From Nepenthes gracilis (Eukaryota > Streptophyta > Magnoliopsida > Caryophyllales > Nepenthaceae): a stretch of DNA of 64,000 nt. The stretch's first letter is position 1; every line of letters starts with the position of its first letter. The notes below the pieces were generated by a model. That model was not told where the DNA came from. It saw only the letters and a list, made by a program, of their open reading frames with translations, and ran no database searches. Shown one piece after another: positions 12,288-21,702 of this stretch. A program made the position numbers and the translations under genes. The DNA is taken from positions 10,046,308-10,110,307 of the forward strand of contig BSYO01000020.1 in the NCBI GenBank assembly GCA_033239525.1. The letters run 5' to 3'.

Positions 12288-13049
12288 GTTTCGACCCCTT
12301 TTTCTTTTTGCAGAATATAAATCACAAAAATATATAATACACGCAAAATATGTTTTAATCTAGATGAATCAAAAAGACATATAATATGGAAATCAATAAG
12401 AAGAGTAGTAAAAACGTAATTTTTGGTAATGAAGGGGAATCTCGATTACCTTAGTTATCAAGTAAAACTCTCCAAACTTCAATGGTTAGGAAAGATATGT
12501 ACCAAAGAAATCAACTTACTAACCGGGTGGTACAAACACGCTAATTTAACTGACTTATTTCCATCTTATAATCCCTACAAAAGAACTCTTTGGATTTGCC
12601 AACGATAATAGAACCGGACACCTTTTAATTTTCTTATCAATCTTTTTTTACGAACCGTCGAATCACCGCACACTACTGGATCCTTGTTTCCACACCACCG
12701 TCGCTCACGAGAGTTAACAGGCGGAGAAAAAGTGTAACTAATTAAATGGAGAAGATAAGAAAATTCTAGAACTTTAGCACAAGAAGCAGATGAGAGTTTT
12801 CTCTAATATGCACTATTTAAAGCTCAAAAATGAGAGAGAGTAGCACAAGGTAGCGTTAGGAATTAGATTAGAAAGTCATCATTTTTTAGAGAAGGTGGCC
12901 TATTAATAAGAGATCCCCGAAACTAGGTTAAAAAATATGAACATTGGAGACAAATGTATCGCGGCGCTCAAATGCATGATAAGGGTGACTTGAGCGCTGG
13001 GTTCACTTAAAACACAATCTGTCCAATATTTTTGAAATATGCTAGATCA
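12288..13049 (-). mobile_element. LTR of family X, copy 1
   Basis: This block matches 31336-32303 in the same orientation, including the region of ACCGGGTGGTACAAACACG and GACAAATGTATC-like words. On the minus strand it starts TGATCTAGCATATTTC and ends GTCGAAACA, so it looks like an LTR. It separates copia integrase (13053 and up) from the copia linker and reverse transcriptase (12287 and down). Flanks AATAA and AAAAA could be a weak TSD. It may be a solo LTR, or the 3' LTR of a copia element whose 5' LTR is the other copy. Confidence 0.65.
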
Positions 13050-13052
13050 AAA

Positions 13053-13496
13053 AAGAAGGGCTCGAGCAACATTAAGTATATGTTGATATTTTCTTTATAC
13101 CATCTTATTTTGTTGACGAGTTTTCACATAAAAGGTTTGATAAACACTCTTATGTTTCAAATAGAATGTAAGCATGAGGAATTATTCTTCATTATCTAAT
13201 CTAAGGCATTTGTATTGTTTTTAAAACTATGTTTGGACAAAGAAATTAAAATTCTCGATATAAGTTCAAACTTCACTTTTGTGTTTCATCAAATAAAGCC
13301 ATGTATGTCTTTTATAGTCATCAACAATGGTCAAAAATATTTGAAACCATCATAACTAATGGTTTGAGAAGTCTCCAAATATCATAAGGAACAAGTTTAA
13401 AGGGGTATTGGATACGTTATTTCTAAGAGGAAAGGGTGACCTTTGAAGTTTTGCTAGGGGGTATATATCACATATATGATATTCACATATAACATG
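13053..13496 (-). pseudogene. Ty1/copia integrase core relic
   Basis: On the minus strand the text runs from CDIYPLAKLQRSPFPL through IFGDFSNH, FLTIVDDYKRHTWLYLMKH, CLRLDNEEFF to QHILNVARALLF. This is the order of the gag-pre-integrase tail and the rve integrase core of copia elements; the aspartates of VDDY and LDN are visible. It stops at 13050, where LTR X begins, and the integrase C-terminus does not reappear beyond that LTR. At the other end it is broken by the Tat element and resumes at 24619. Stop codons are frequent. Confidence 0.8.
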
Positions 13497-14715
13497 TGAT
13501 GTGTACCTGGATCCGACTTCGAACAGATTCGGATTCTTCTGGATGGTTTGAGCCGGCTTTGTTCACTGAGTACGAATCCTGCACACCACTAAAACGAACA
13601 AGAGGTCAGCGTTATCAGCAAAAGTTGTCCCACCGAAAATGCTCGACGCTCAAGTCTCAGAAATGATCTTCAAAAGGAAGCGAAAATAGAGAGAGAGAGT
13701 TTGAGTGCTTGACACAGATGTAAGAAAGACGTGAGGTCTTCTTGAATTTGGGAGGTGGGAAGGCAGTAAACGGCCGTGAGGGCTCGCTTGTTGCCTTAGG
13801 GTTTTTGGAGAATGTGGGCGGCAGAGAAGGCAGATTTCTCTAAGCACACAATCGTCTTTCAGAATGCGTAGGCAGTTGAAAGTGTTCCAGAAAAAGTGAG
13901 TCAATGAAAGCGTTGATGAAAGCCTCAATCAGAGCGTCAATGAAAGCATCAATGAGAGCATGCCCTGAATGTTGATTCAATGGCTTCTTTTGTAGCTAAG
14001 AGGCCAATCCTCCTTCTTTGGAAGGAGCGATTGCCTTCCTGATTTGCTAGCAGGCTCGCCTTTTGGAGCAAATGTCAATTGCCATGCTGATCGTGATTGT
14101 TTCCTTGTGAGGCGGTCAACAACTTTCCAAGTGAGTTTCTTTCCTCCTCAGCATATTACCGTTGGAGTGCCTTAACTGGCAAGGAATTGGGAAGATCTGG
14201 TGCGCTTTCCTTCTTTGAAAGACGACAATCTTGTTAATATCCTTTCTGGTGTAAATTGAGATCATGGAAGACGCTTGGAAAGCTGTGGTTGGCCGTCTGA
14301 TGAGTGGTGGGTCCAAACGGAGCAGGCCCATTACTGTAGAAAGGCGCCATTTGGGCCCAATGTGTAAGGCGCAGATGGTCAACGTCTGAATTGACCGCCA
14401 GCGTGTTGGCTGCCTTCGTGGTGAACGAAGGAAGAGTAGCTAGCGATCAACTGATGGGCTGTGGGCCAAAATGGAATAGGCCCATCACTGTAACAAAGCC
14501 TCTAGAGGCCCAATCGAGCTGCGCAAGGACGGTCAACATTGCGTTGACCGTTGGCGAGCAAGTTGGCCACCAAGACGATCAACGCCAACGTTGACCTTCT
14601 TAAGCTTTCCAGTTCCTGGGCCCATCTTCTCACTGGGCCGTCAAAAATGTTGATTGGCCTTCTTGAACTTCCGTTCACCTTTCTTTGGGCCAGTCCATTA
14701 CTGGTGTACCCATCA
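13497..14715 (-). repeat. 3' LTR of Tat-1
   Basis: Minus strand starts TGATGGGTACACCAGTAATG and ends CACATCA. Nearly the same as 23400-24613 with small indels. It contains several TTGACCG/CGGTCAA inverted motifs and CT-rich transcribed-leader-like sequence. Confidence 0.92.
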
Positions 14716-14727
14716 CTAGCCCCCATG
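14716..14727 (-). other. Polypurine tract of Tat-1
   Basis: The minus strand reads CATGGGGGCTAG directly before the 3' LTR. The same tract (ATGGGGGCTAG) stands before the 3' LTR of the pol-less element at 50318. Confidence 0.8.
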
Positions 14728-14832
14728 CTGGTGGTCAGATTTCTGGCCTCCAATATATTCATAATGGGATGCCCTTTCTTGCTTTGAGGATCTCGTGGGA
14801 ATTCGTAAAAAATGTGAAGGAGAGCTTGACCG

Positions 14833-15036
14833 GAATCGTTGACCGTTTTGGTCAATTCCGGAGCACCAGAATTGTTGACCGTTTTGGTCAGTTCCGGAGC
14901 ACCAGAATTGTTGACCGTTTTGGTCAATTCCGGAGCACCAGAATTGTTGACCGTTTTGGTCAATTTCGGAGCACCAGAATTGTTGACCGTTTTGGTCAAT
15001 TTCGGAGTATCAGAATTGTTGACCGTTTTTGGCCAA
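14833..15036. repeat. 36-bp tandem array next to the 3' LTR of Tat-1
   Basis: About five and a half units of ACCAGAATTGTTGACCGTTT followed by TGGTCAATTCCGGAGC. Each unit contains the near-palindrome TTGACC...GGTCAA. It sits upstream of the antisense ORF and close to the polypurine tract, in the region where Ogre-type elements are known to carry variable 3' tandem repeats that can seed satellites. All three frames stay open because the unit is a multiple of three, so the long frames here are not genes. Confidence 0.93.
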
Positions 15037-15406
15037 TTCTGGGAACGCTTTCTGCCAGCTTTTGGCCGGCTTACAAGGCAGAAATCGACACGTGTCTTCC
15101 TTTGGTTGGGTGGAGATCCTGGTGATTAATGCGCCAGAGATCCGTCCTTTTGTAGGGTCAAGTGGGGAGGCGACACGTGGCAATCTTGACGGTGTCATTA
15201 ATGAGGGGTTTCTGCGCCAGAGACCATCCTTTTGCGGGGTCAAATGAGGAGGTGACGTGTGGCAGGACTGACGGCGTCCTTTGTATGCTTGGCGCTTAAG
15301 TTTCCCCTCCGTATTTTAAAATCGATTATGCCTTCAAACCGTCGTCTTCTCCGTTCTCGTTTCTCAACTAAGTGCCTTCAAAGAAACCCTAAAGCTTTTC
15401 CTGATC

Positions 15407-16632
15407 ATGGCTTCTGTGGCAGATTGCTAGTCCGTTCTGAGAGAGAATGATGTCAAGGCTCTATGCGTCGAGTTTAACATCCCCAAAGAGATGGCCTGAG
15501 GGTTCCGGGAGAGGACGACATAGCCTTTGCCCCACCAAATGGGTACATTATTGTCTATGAGGCCCATCTGAGGAGCGGCCTCTGTCTGCCTTTGCCGGAG
15601 GAGTTGGAGTCGATCGTGGCGGCTCTACGAGTACCCATCGCTCAACTCCATGCCAACGCGGTGAGGTACATTTGCACTTTATATATTTTTGCCCGGAAGC
15701 TTGGCCAAAAATTTAGGATGTCTGGCGTTAAAGTTATATTTAAAGTGACCCAAGGGGTGGAGTGGATTTCACTCAGTCCCCGTACGGGAATAAAAATTAA
15801 CACGGCCATTCACGATTCTCTGAAGAATTGGAAAAACCGGTTCTTCTTTGTGAAAGTGGGAGAGAAGTGGCCTATTGCGAGGAGTTGGGGCAAGGTTCCA
15901 GAGGCGTACCTTGGTACGCCGTCTACGACGAAGAGCTCCTCCTATGCCTGATTGACCAAGACCATACGGCTTAACCCCGATGAGTTCAAAAGGGACTTCT
16001 TGGTTTCTCAAGCGGAGACCAAGAAGGTTGAATGGGGACCGCCATCACCGGCTCAGAAGCCACACCCTCCGATTAAGATGATGAGGCCTGACGACTCTAG
16101 GGGTGTGATCATCCGCCCAAGGCCCTCAGAGGAAGCTACTGAGATGGTAACGGGCACGCCCTCATCGTCTTCGTTGCAGATTGACCTTGTGACTACCGGG
16201 ATCGACGGCGGATCCGGCAGCACTTCTGGAGTGGGAAAGTCCGTCGAGGATAGGCCGGCGGAGGCCGGAGGAGTCATCTTGGCCCAGCCTGCGGCGAAGG
16301 TGGTTCCAGGCGCCGCCTGGATGGAATCTGAAAAGGAGCCAGCTCGCGACGTGCCTGAGGGTTCACGCGTTTATATTGTGGAGCCGTCAACGAGAGCTGA
16401 TCCACCAACAGCTGTTCCAAAGGCAGCCAGGAGGAAGAAGCCTGTCGCGACTGCTCCAGAGTCTGCAAGAGAGGAGCCCGCCGCTGCTGTTGAGGGTGAG
16501 ACTGATGAGCTCTTGGTGGGCATTCTAGATGAGGCGGCCGCGAGCCTTGCTCGAGAGGGCGCTCCTGGTCCTCCGCCACCTGGGCCTGGTTTGGAGGCCA
16601 GGCCTAAGGGGCCCGCGAGGAGATTTTTGGAG
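15407..16632 (+). pseudogene. Antisense ORF of Tat-1, exon 1 (PF04195-like)
   Basis: This gene lies on the strand opposite to gag-pol. From ATG 15407 it reads MASVAD and soon meets a stop at 15428. After frame changes it continues as GYIIVYEAHLRSGLCLPLPE, IVAALRVPIAQLHANAVRYI, IFARKLGQKFRMSGVKVIFK and NWKNRFFFVKVGEKWPIARS. A stop at 15949-15951 is followed by in-frame KTIRLNPDEFKRDFLVSQAE and a low-complexity proline/glycine/alanine-rich stretch up to 16632. The pattern of a hydrophobic helical domain ending in W.NRFFFV resembles the plant 'putative gypsy type transposon' domain (PF04195), known as an extra ORF in Tat-type elements. Function is unknown. It ends at a GT splice donor. Confidence 0.7.
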
Positions 16633-16711
16633 GTATAATTCTTGACGATTGATTTCTCGTACTTTGTCGCTTCAAGATTTCTGACTTGTCTTCTGTTCGT
16701 TGTTTTTGCAG
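16633..16711 (+). other. Intron of the antisense ORF (79 bp)
   Basis: Exon 1 ends in TTGGAG. The intron starts GTATAATTC, contains a T-rich run and ends TTGTTTTTGCAG before CCGTTGAAG. Removing it joins FLE to PLKVTSAVFKAMTQL in one frame; read through, it stops at once (TAA 16636). This is a well-formed plant intron on the strand opposite to the element's main genes. Confidence 0.75.
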
Positions 16712-17175
16712 CCGTTGAAGGTTACCTCCGCAGTTTTTAAGGCGATGACGCAGCTCGACGAGGCTCTGGCTGATAAGGAGGCAGAGATAGCCCGGGCAAG
16801 ACGCCAGCTGGCGGCATCCGTAGGAGATCACCACGAGGAGACTGTTGCCCTCGCGACTGTCATGGCGGGAATGGAAACAGAGATCGCCAATTTGGGAGCT
16901 GAGGTTGCCTGTTTGAAGGAGGAGAACGACCAACTCAAAGCAGGCAATAAACGGCTTGCTGATTGAGCTGCATCCTCTGAGAATGAGCTGGCCACTTGGA
17001 TTACCCTCCATGAGATTGGGGGTGCTCTGCAGGCCCGGCTGATAGATGGGCTCAATATCGGGCGGCACGTTGCATGGTTGGTTGATCCCAATTTTCCAGT
17101 AGAGTTTATTAACCAGAGAAACCGTGCGGCCAACCTGGTTGGTCGGTTAACGTTGTTTGGATGCTCAAGGAGCTG
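16712..17175 (+). pseudogene. Antisense ORF of Tat-1, exon 2 (coiled coil)
   Basis: The frame starts PLKVTSAVFKAMTQLDEALA. Heptad-like text follows with DKEAEIARARRQL, MAGMETEIANLGAEVACLKE and ENDQLKAGNKRLAD, that is, leucines and alanines spaced as in a coiled coil. A stop TGA at 16964 interrupts it, but protein-like sequence (SSENELATWITLHEIGG, VAWLVDPNFPVEFINQR) continues to about 17175. A PF04195-like N-terminus with a C-terminal coiled coil is the usual arrangement of these proteins. Oligomerisation is a likely but unproven property. Confidence 0.65.
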
Positions 17176-17510
17176 AGTCCTTAAGCTCAGCTTGGGCAGG
17201 TGGCTGTGTTAGCCAACCTGGTGGCGTTGCCCAAGTAAAAACTTGGGCAGTCAGCGTTAGAGAAGGAACGCTTCTCGTTATTGTTTAGTCACGCTATCCT
17301 TTCGTAGAGAAGGTTAGCGCGTGGGATAGCCAACCCGGTTGGCTGGCTGCCTAAGGAATAAGATCCTTAAGCTGGGCAGGCGGTTGTAATAACCAGCCTG
17401 GTTGCGCCGTGCAAGTGAAGACTTGGGCTGCCAATGTTGGAGAAGAAGTGTTTCTCCCTTCGACCGTCGTTGACTGACGTTGCTGCTCCCCGAGAGGAAG
17501 TCGTCGCGTG
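17128..17510. repeat. Two imperfect units of about 180 bp
   Basis: GGTGGCTGTGTTAGCCAACC...ACTTGGGCAGTCAGCG at about 17200 reappears as GGCGGTTGTAATAACCAGCC...ACTTGGGCTGCCAATG at about 17380, with AGAAGGAACGCTTCTCGTT and AGAAGAAGTGTTTCTCCCT after them. Adjacent to the 36-bp array, this makes a composite variable region. Confidence 0.65.
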
Positions 17511-17526
17511 TACCATACTTGCCCCC

Positions 17527-17712
17527 TAAGGTTTTTAGACCGCTATGGGCCACTTGGATGACCAAGGTTTCAGACCGCTCATGGGCTACTTGGATGACCA
17601 GGGTTTCAGACCGCTCATGGGCCACCTAGATGACTAGGGTTTAAGACCGCCTATGGGCCATCTGGATGACCAGGGTTTCAGACCACTTTTGGGTCACCTA
17701 GATGACTAGGGT
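17527..17712. repeat. 36-bp tandem array between integrase and antisense ORF
   Basis: About five units carry the core TTTCAGACCGCTCATGGG followed by C.ACTTGGATGAC.AGGG. Start-to-start distance is 36 bases. The array lies in the Tat-1 region between the end of integrase and the end of the antisense ORF. Confidence 0.88.
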
Positions 17713-17891
17713 TTAACGAGAGGGTGAAGACCCTCCCGACTTAGGGGCAGTCTAGGTCGGGTAAACCTACAAGGCAAACATAGTTCATACACAGCCTAGG
17801 ATTCTATATGCTAAGTAACTCCCCATTTTATCGAATTAAAACAAGCATGCGAATGAATGCACACAAGTGAGTGAGTACGTACCTGGGTTCC

Positions 17892-19244
17892 CTATTGGAA
17901 GTAGCGCTTTAGCTGGGTTGCATTCCACGTTCGTGGGACCAACTTTCCATCCTGATTTCGGAGCTTGTATGCTCCGTTGCGCAGGACGGCGGAGACAAGG
18001 AAAGGTCCCTCCCAGTTGGGAGAGAGCTTGTTTCTGCCGGCCAACTTGCCTGTGACCTCGATGCCTCGTAGGACCAAGTCCCCAACATCGAATTGCCTGG
18101 CTTTCACCTTTTTATTGTAGTACCGGGCAACTCGGTGTTGGTACGCTGCTGTTCGTATTCTGGCGGCGTCGCGGACTTCCTCTAGCAAGTCTAAGTGCTC
18201 CCTGATTTTCTGGGAGTTGGTCTGTGGGTTGAAGGACTCCACCCTGAGACTTGGAAGCCCGATTTTGACCGGGATCACTGCTTCAGTCCCGTAATAGAGG
18301 CTGAAGGATGTCTCGCGTGTTGGTTCTTTCGGGGTTGTACGATAAGACCAGAGGACGGATGGGAGCTCATCAGCCTAGGAGCCCCCGGCATCCTCCAGCT
18401 TAGTCTTTAACCCGTGGAGTAGCGTACGGTTTGTGACCTCCACCTGCCCGTTGGCCTGGGGGTATGCCACCGAAGTATGGACCAGTTTGATCCCAAGGCT
18501 GGTGTAATACTTGGTGAAGCGTTTCTCTGAAAATTGGGTCCCGTTGTGGGTCACTACGACTTTTGGGACGCCGAACCTACAGACAATGCTCTGGCAAAGA
18601 AATTCCAGCGCATTGTGTTTTGTGATTTTTTCCAGCGGGACTGCTTCAACCCACTTGGTGAAGTAATCGATACCGGCGATGATGAACTTCCTTTGCCCCG
18701 TGGCAATGGGAAATGGGCCGAGAATGTCGAGTCCCCATTACGCGAAGAGCCACGGAGCCTGAAGCGACTTCAAGTTAGCAGACGGCTGGTGATGAAGGTT
18801 ACCGTGTAGCTGGCAGCTTTCACACTTCTTCACAAACTCAAGCACATCATTCTTCATCGAGGGCCAATAGTAGCCCTGCCGCACGATTTTAAAGGCCACG
18901 TTTTTCCCGCCTACATGTGATCCACAGATCTCGAGGTGAACTTCGCCCAGCGCGAAGTCGGCCTCCTCGGGAGATAGACAGCGGAGATACGGAGTTGAAT
19001 ATCCGCGGCGATACAGCCGCCCATCGACTACCGTGTACCAGCCAGCTGTCTTTTTAATTCGCTCGACCTTTTCGGGGTCCTCTGGGAGTGATCCGTCGGC
19101 CAAGTATCTAAGGTAAGGTGTCATCCGGTTTTCCGTCTCGAAAATCTGCATTACCTCCTGTTTCTCTATGCTGGGAGCGTTCAGGATCTCCCGCATGTCC
19201 CTCGAATACTGTTCTGGATTTTCGGCAGCAGCGGCCCTAACCAA
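17892..19244 (-). pseudogene. Tat-1 integrase relic
   Basis: The H2C2 zinc-binding domain (18738-19244) shows LGEVHLEICGSHVGGKNVAF, GYYWPSMKNDVLEFVKKCES and CQLHGN. The catalytic core continues in another frame: DYFTKWVEAVPLEKITKHNA, then VVVTHNGTQFSEKRF, where the second catalytic aspartate is replaced by histidine. Next is AYPQANGQVEVTNRTL with the glutamate retained. A stop follows near 18375. The C-terminal part (17892-18278) has YYNKKVKARQFDVGDLVLRG and LSPNWEGPFLVSAVLRNGAY. No chromodomain follows. Strand transfer by this copy is not expected. Confidence 0.9.
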
Positions 19245-19304
19245 CTGGTCTGCCTTCCAATTTTTAGTTCGAGGAACGTGAATTAGAGTCAGTTTACTGA
19301 AACC

Positions 19305-19853
19305 CTAGATGGCTTCCCTTGCCTTTGCCAGGTACCTGGCCAAGGAAGGGTGGTTCGCCTCAAAGCCCCCATTGACCTGGTTTACGATCAATTTGGAGTC
19401 GCTGTAAACCGCCAATCTCTTGGCAGAGCACTCTTTTACTAATCGTAAGCCAGCTAGCAAGGCTTCGTACTCGGCGACGTTGTTGATCGCTGGGAAATCA
19501 AGTTTCAGGGAATACTTGATCTCAAATCCATCAGGGGTCGTTAGGATCACCCCTGCTCCGCTGCCACTGTCCATGGACGATCCGTCCACGTGGAGTGCCC
19601 ATTTTGGGACCTCGTATGGCTGTTCTACACTATCTGTGGGCTGTCCCTCTTGAATTGGGGTTGTGGTCTCGACGATGAAGTCAGTCAGAGCCTGCGCCTT
19701 TATGGCTGGTCTGGGCCTGAATTCGATGCCGAACTCTCCCAATTCAATAGCCCACTTCACCAGCCGTCCAGAAACGTCTGGTTTCTGGAGTATGCCCTTC
19801 AGCAGCTGGTCAGTAAGGACCACTATGCGGTGTGCGTGAAAGTATGGCCTCAA
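19305..19853 (-). pseudogene. Tat-1 second RNase H (RVT_3-like, aRH)
   Basis: A largely open frame of 182 codons. After a tether (PYFHAHRIVVLTDQLLKGIL and IELGEFGIEFRPRPAIKAQA), the domain WALHVDGSS...GSGAGVILTTPDG follows. Then come NNVAEYEALLAGLRLVKECS and VYSDSKLIVNQVNGGFEA. The D of HVDGSS, the E of AEYEAL and the D of YSDS are the expected catalytic acidic residues. An RVT_3-type RNase H between gypsy RNase H and integrase is diagnostic for the Tat group. The frame joins the integrase zinc domain after an early stop. Confidence 0.88.
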
Positions 19854-20111
19854 TTTTCGACTGCGAAGATAAGTGCCAGGGCCATTTTTTCAGCTCGTGG
19901 ATAACGAGTTTCTGGGCCGGTCAATTTTTTGCTTACATAGTAGACCAGCTGCTGGATATCGGATTCCTGGCGCACTAGGATGGAGCTGAGGGACACTTCC
20001 GATACCGCCAGGTAAAGGTACAGCTCCTCTCCGTCTTTGGGTGACGCTAGCAACGGTGGGCTGGCGAGATCGCTTCAATTCATTCAAGGCGGACTGGTGA
20101 TCATTGCCCAC
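19850..20111 (-). pseudogene. Tat-1 first RNase H relic (gypsy type)
   Basis: On the minus strand LYLYLAVSEVSLSSILVRQE and QLVYYVSKKLTGPETRYPRA-EKMALALIFA mark the gypsy-type RNase H that follows reverse transcriptase. A frameshift separates it from the tether region. In Tat elements this domain is often catalytically decayed while the second RNase H takes over, according to the literature on the group. Confidence 0.8.
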
Positions 20112-20211
20112 CGGAATCCGTTGGATTTTGTTCCTCTTAGTGCTTTAAAGAAGGGCTGGTACTTGTCGCTGGATTTCGCGAGGAAGCGGGACAAAGCAGC
20201 CAGCCATCCAG

Positions 20212-21231
20212 TCAATCGCTGGACGTCTTTGACGTTTCGTGGGGGAGCCATGTCAGCGAGGGCCTTAATCTTTTCTGGGTTTGCCTCGATCCGGGCCGGG
20301 AGACGATGAAACCCAAGAACTTCCTGCAGGCTACCCTCAAGACGCACTTGGCTGGATTTAGCTTCATTTGTGTTTGGCGGAGCACTTCAAAGGATTCTTC
20401 CAGGTCACGTATGTGGTCGCCAGTGACTCTGCTCTTGACGAATATGTCGTCGACGTAGACCTCCATGTTGCGACCAATCTGCTTTTCGAACATCTTGTTA
20501 ACCAGTCGCTGGTAAGTTGCTCCAGCGTTTTTCAGTCTGAAGGGCATCACTTTGTAGCAGTAGGTGCCCTGCTCCGTCATGAATGAGGTATGCTCCTCAT
20601 CTTCCGGATTCATCCGAATCTGGTTGTAACCCGAATAGGCGTCCATGAAGCTGAGCAGTTCATGTCCAACCGTGGAGTCAACCAGTAGGTCGATCCTAGG
20701 AAAGGGAAAACTGTCTTTCAGGCAGGCTTTGTTGACGTCGGTAAAATCGATGCACATTCGTCATTTTCAGTTGCTCTTTTTGACCAGGACGACGTTTGAG
20801 AGCCAATCCAAGTACTGGACTTCTCTAATAAACCCAGCGTCCAGTAGCTTTTTCACCTCCTCTCGGATGGCGATTAGCTTTTCGACGGAGTGATTCCTCC
20901 GCTTCTGCCTGACCGGCTTTCAGTCAGGATCGAGGCCGAACTTGTGGACCATCACCTCAGCCGAAATCCTGGGCATGTCTGCGGGAGTCCATGCGAACAA
21001 GTCGGCGTTCATTGCGAGAACGCACCGCCTCGGGCCGCGTAGTGTGCCAATGAGTGAGCCGACACCGCACACACTTCTCTCGGTTCCTCGGGATTTAGTG
21101 GGACCAGATTCGTGGTTTCCACCGGGCTGCGCCTTTGTTGGCAGGGTGGTCTCGCCTCGGTGATCGAGTTCTCCCACCGTGCTAGTGCTGCCGCTAGGGG
21201 CAACGGGGACATGTAGCATGTCTCCGCTCAA
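20212..21231 (-). pseudogene. Tat-1 reverse transcriptase relic
   Basis: The frame 20920-21231 carries the usual lead-in FAWTPADMPRISAEVMVHKF. The catalytic domain at 20212-20757 shows MCIDFTDVNKAC, FPFPRIDLLVD, LLSFMDAYSGYNQI, NAGATYQRLVNKMF and the YVDD active site. The usual FGLKNA reads FRLKNA. A stop lies between 20757 and the upstream EEVKKLLDAGFIREVQYLDW segment, and a frameshift occurs near 20300, after which KALADMAPPRNVKDVQRLTG continues in another frame. The enzyme would copy element RNA into DNA, but it is broken here. Confidence 0.9.
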
Positions 21232-21239
21232 TTATTTGG

Positions 21240-21690
21240 TCGCTTAACCTCCCCCAACACGGTAAGGTGTTGGAAATTTTATTTTGAGGTGCCGCATCGA
21301 GGTAACCGCCCGAATGCCGCCAGTAAGGTCACCGCATAAGATAACGTTGTATACCGAGGGCGTGTCAACTACCGTAAAGGTTAGCATGTGACTTGCTGTT
21401 TTCGGATAGGTGCCCAGGGTGACTTCCAGTTGGATTGTCCCTTAAACAGGCACGGGTTCATTGTCAAGGCCGTATAAAGGTCCTTCTGCGTGTTTTAATT
21501 GGTTCCTTTTTAAGCCTAATTTAAAAAACGTATCCAAGTAAAGCAATTCTTTAGAGCTACCATTATCAATAAAGACTCGTTTCAGCTGGTAGTCTGAAAT
21601 ATCATCTGAAACGAGTGCTGAGATTACAAGGGGATCAGCATGGGGGGACATTACATGATTTGAGTCACAATCACTGAAGCTAATAGTATT
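21240..21690 (-). pseudogene. Tat-1 aspartic protease relic
   Basis: On the minus strand, VFIDNGSSKELLYLDTFFKL is followed by GLKRNQLKHAEGPLYGLD and NEPVPV. The IDNGSS triad corresponds to the D-S/T-G active site of retropepsins, with one inserted or altered residue as in many Tat elements. The frame ends with a stop at 21442 while recognisable sequence continues to about 21250. Cleavage of gag-pol would be its role. The second Tat copy carries the matching domain at 63530-63858. Confidence 0.8.
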
Positions 21691-21702
21691 ATCTACTGTG
21701 CG

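Noticed and set aside
14502..14999. 165-codon minus-strand frame with NNSGAPELTKTV repeats, and plus-strand partners at 14685-15129
   Set aside because: They are translations of the 36-bp DNA repeat in the Tat 3' region; all frames are open for the same reason.
18534..20893. Plus-strand open frames over Tat-1 pol
   Set aside because: Shadows of integrase, RNase H and reverse transcriptase, which read clearly on the minus strand.
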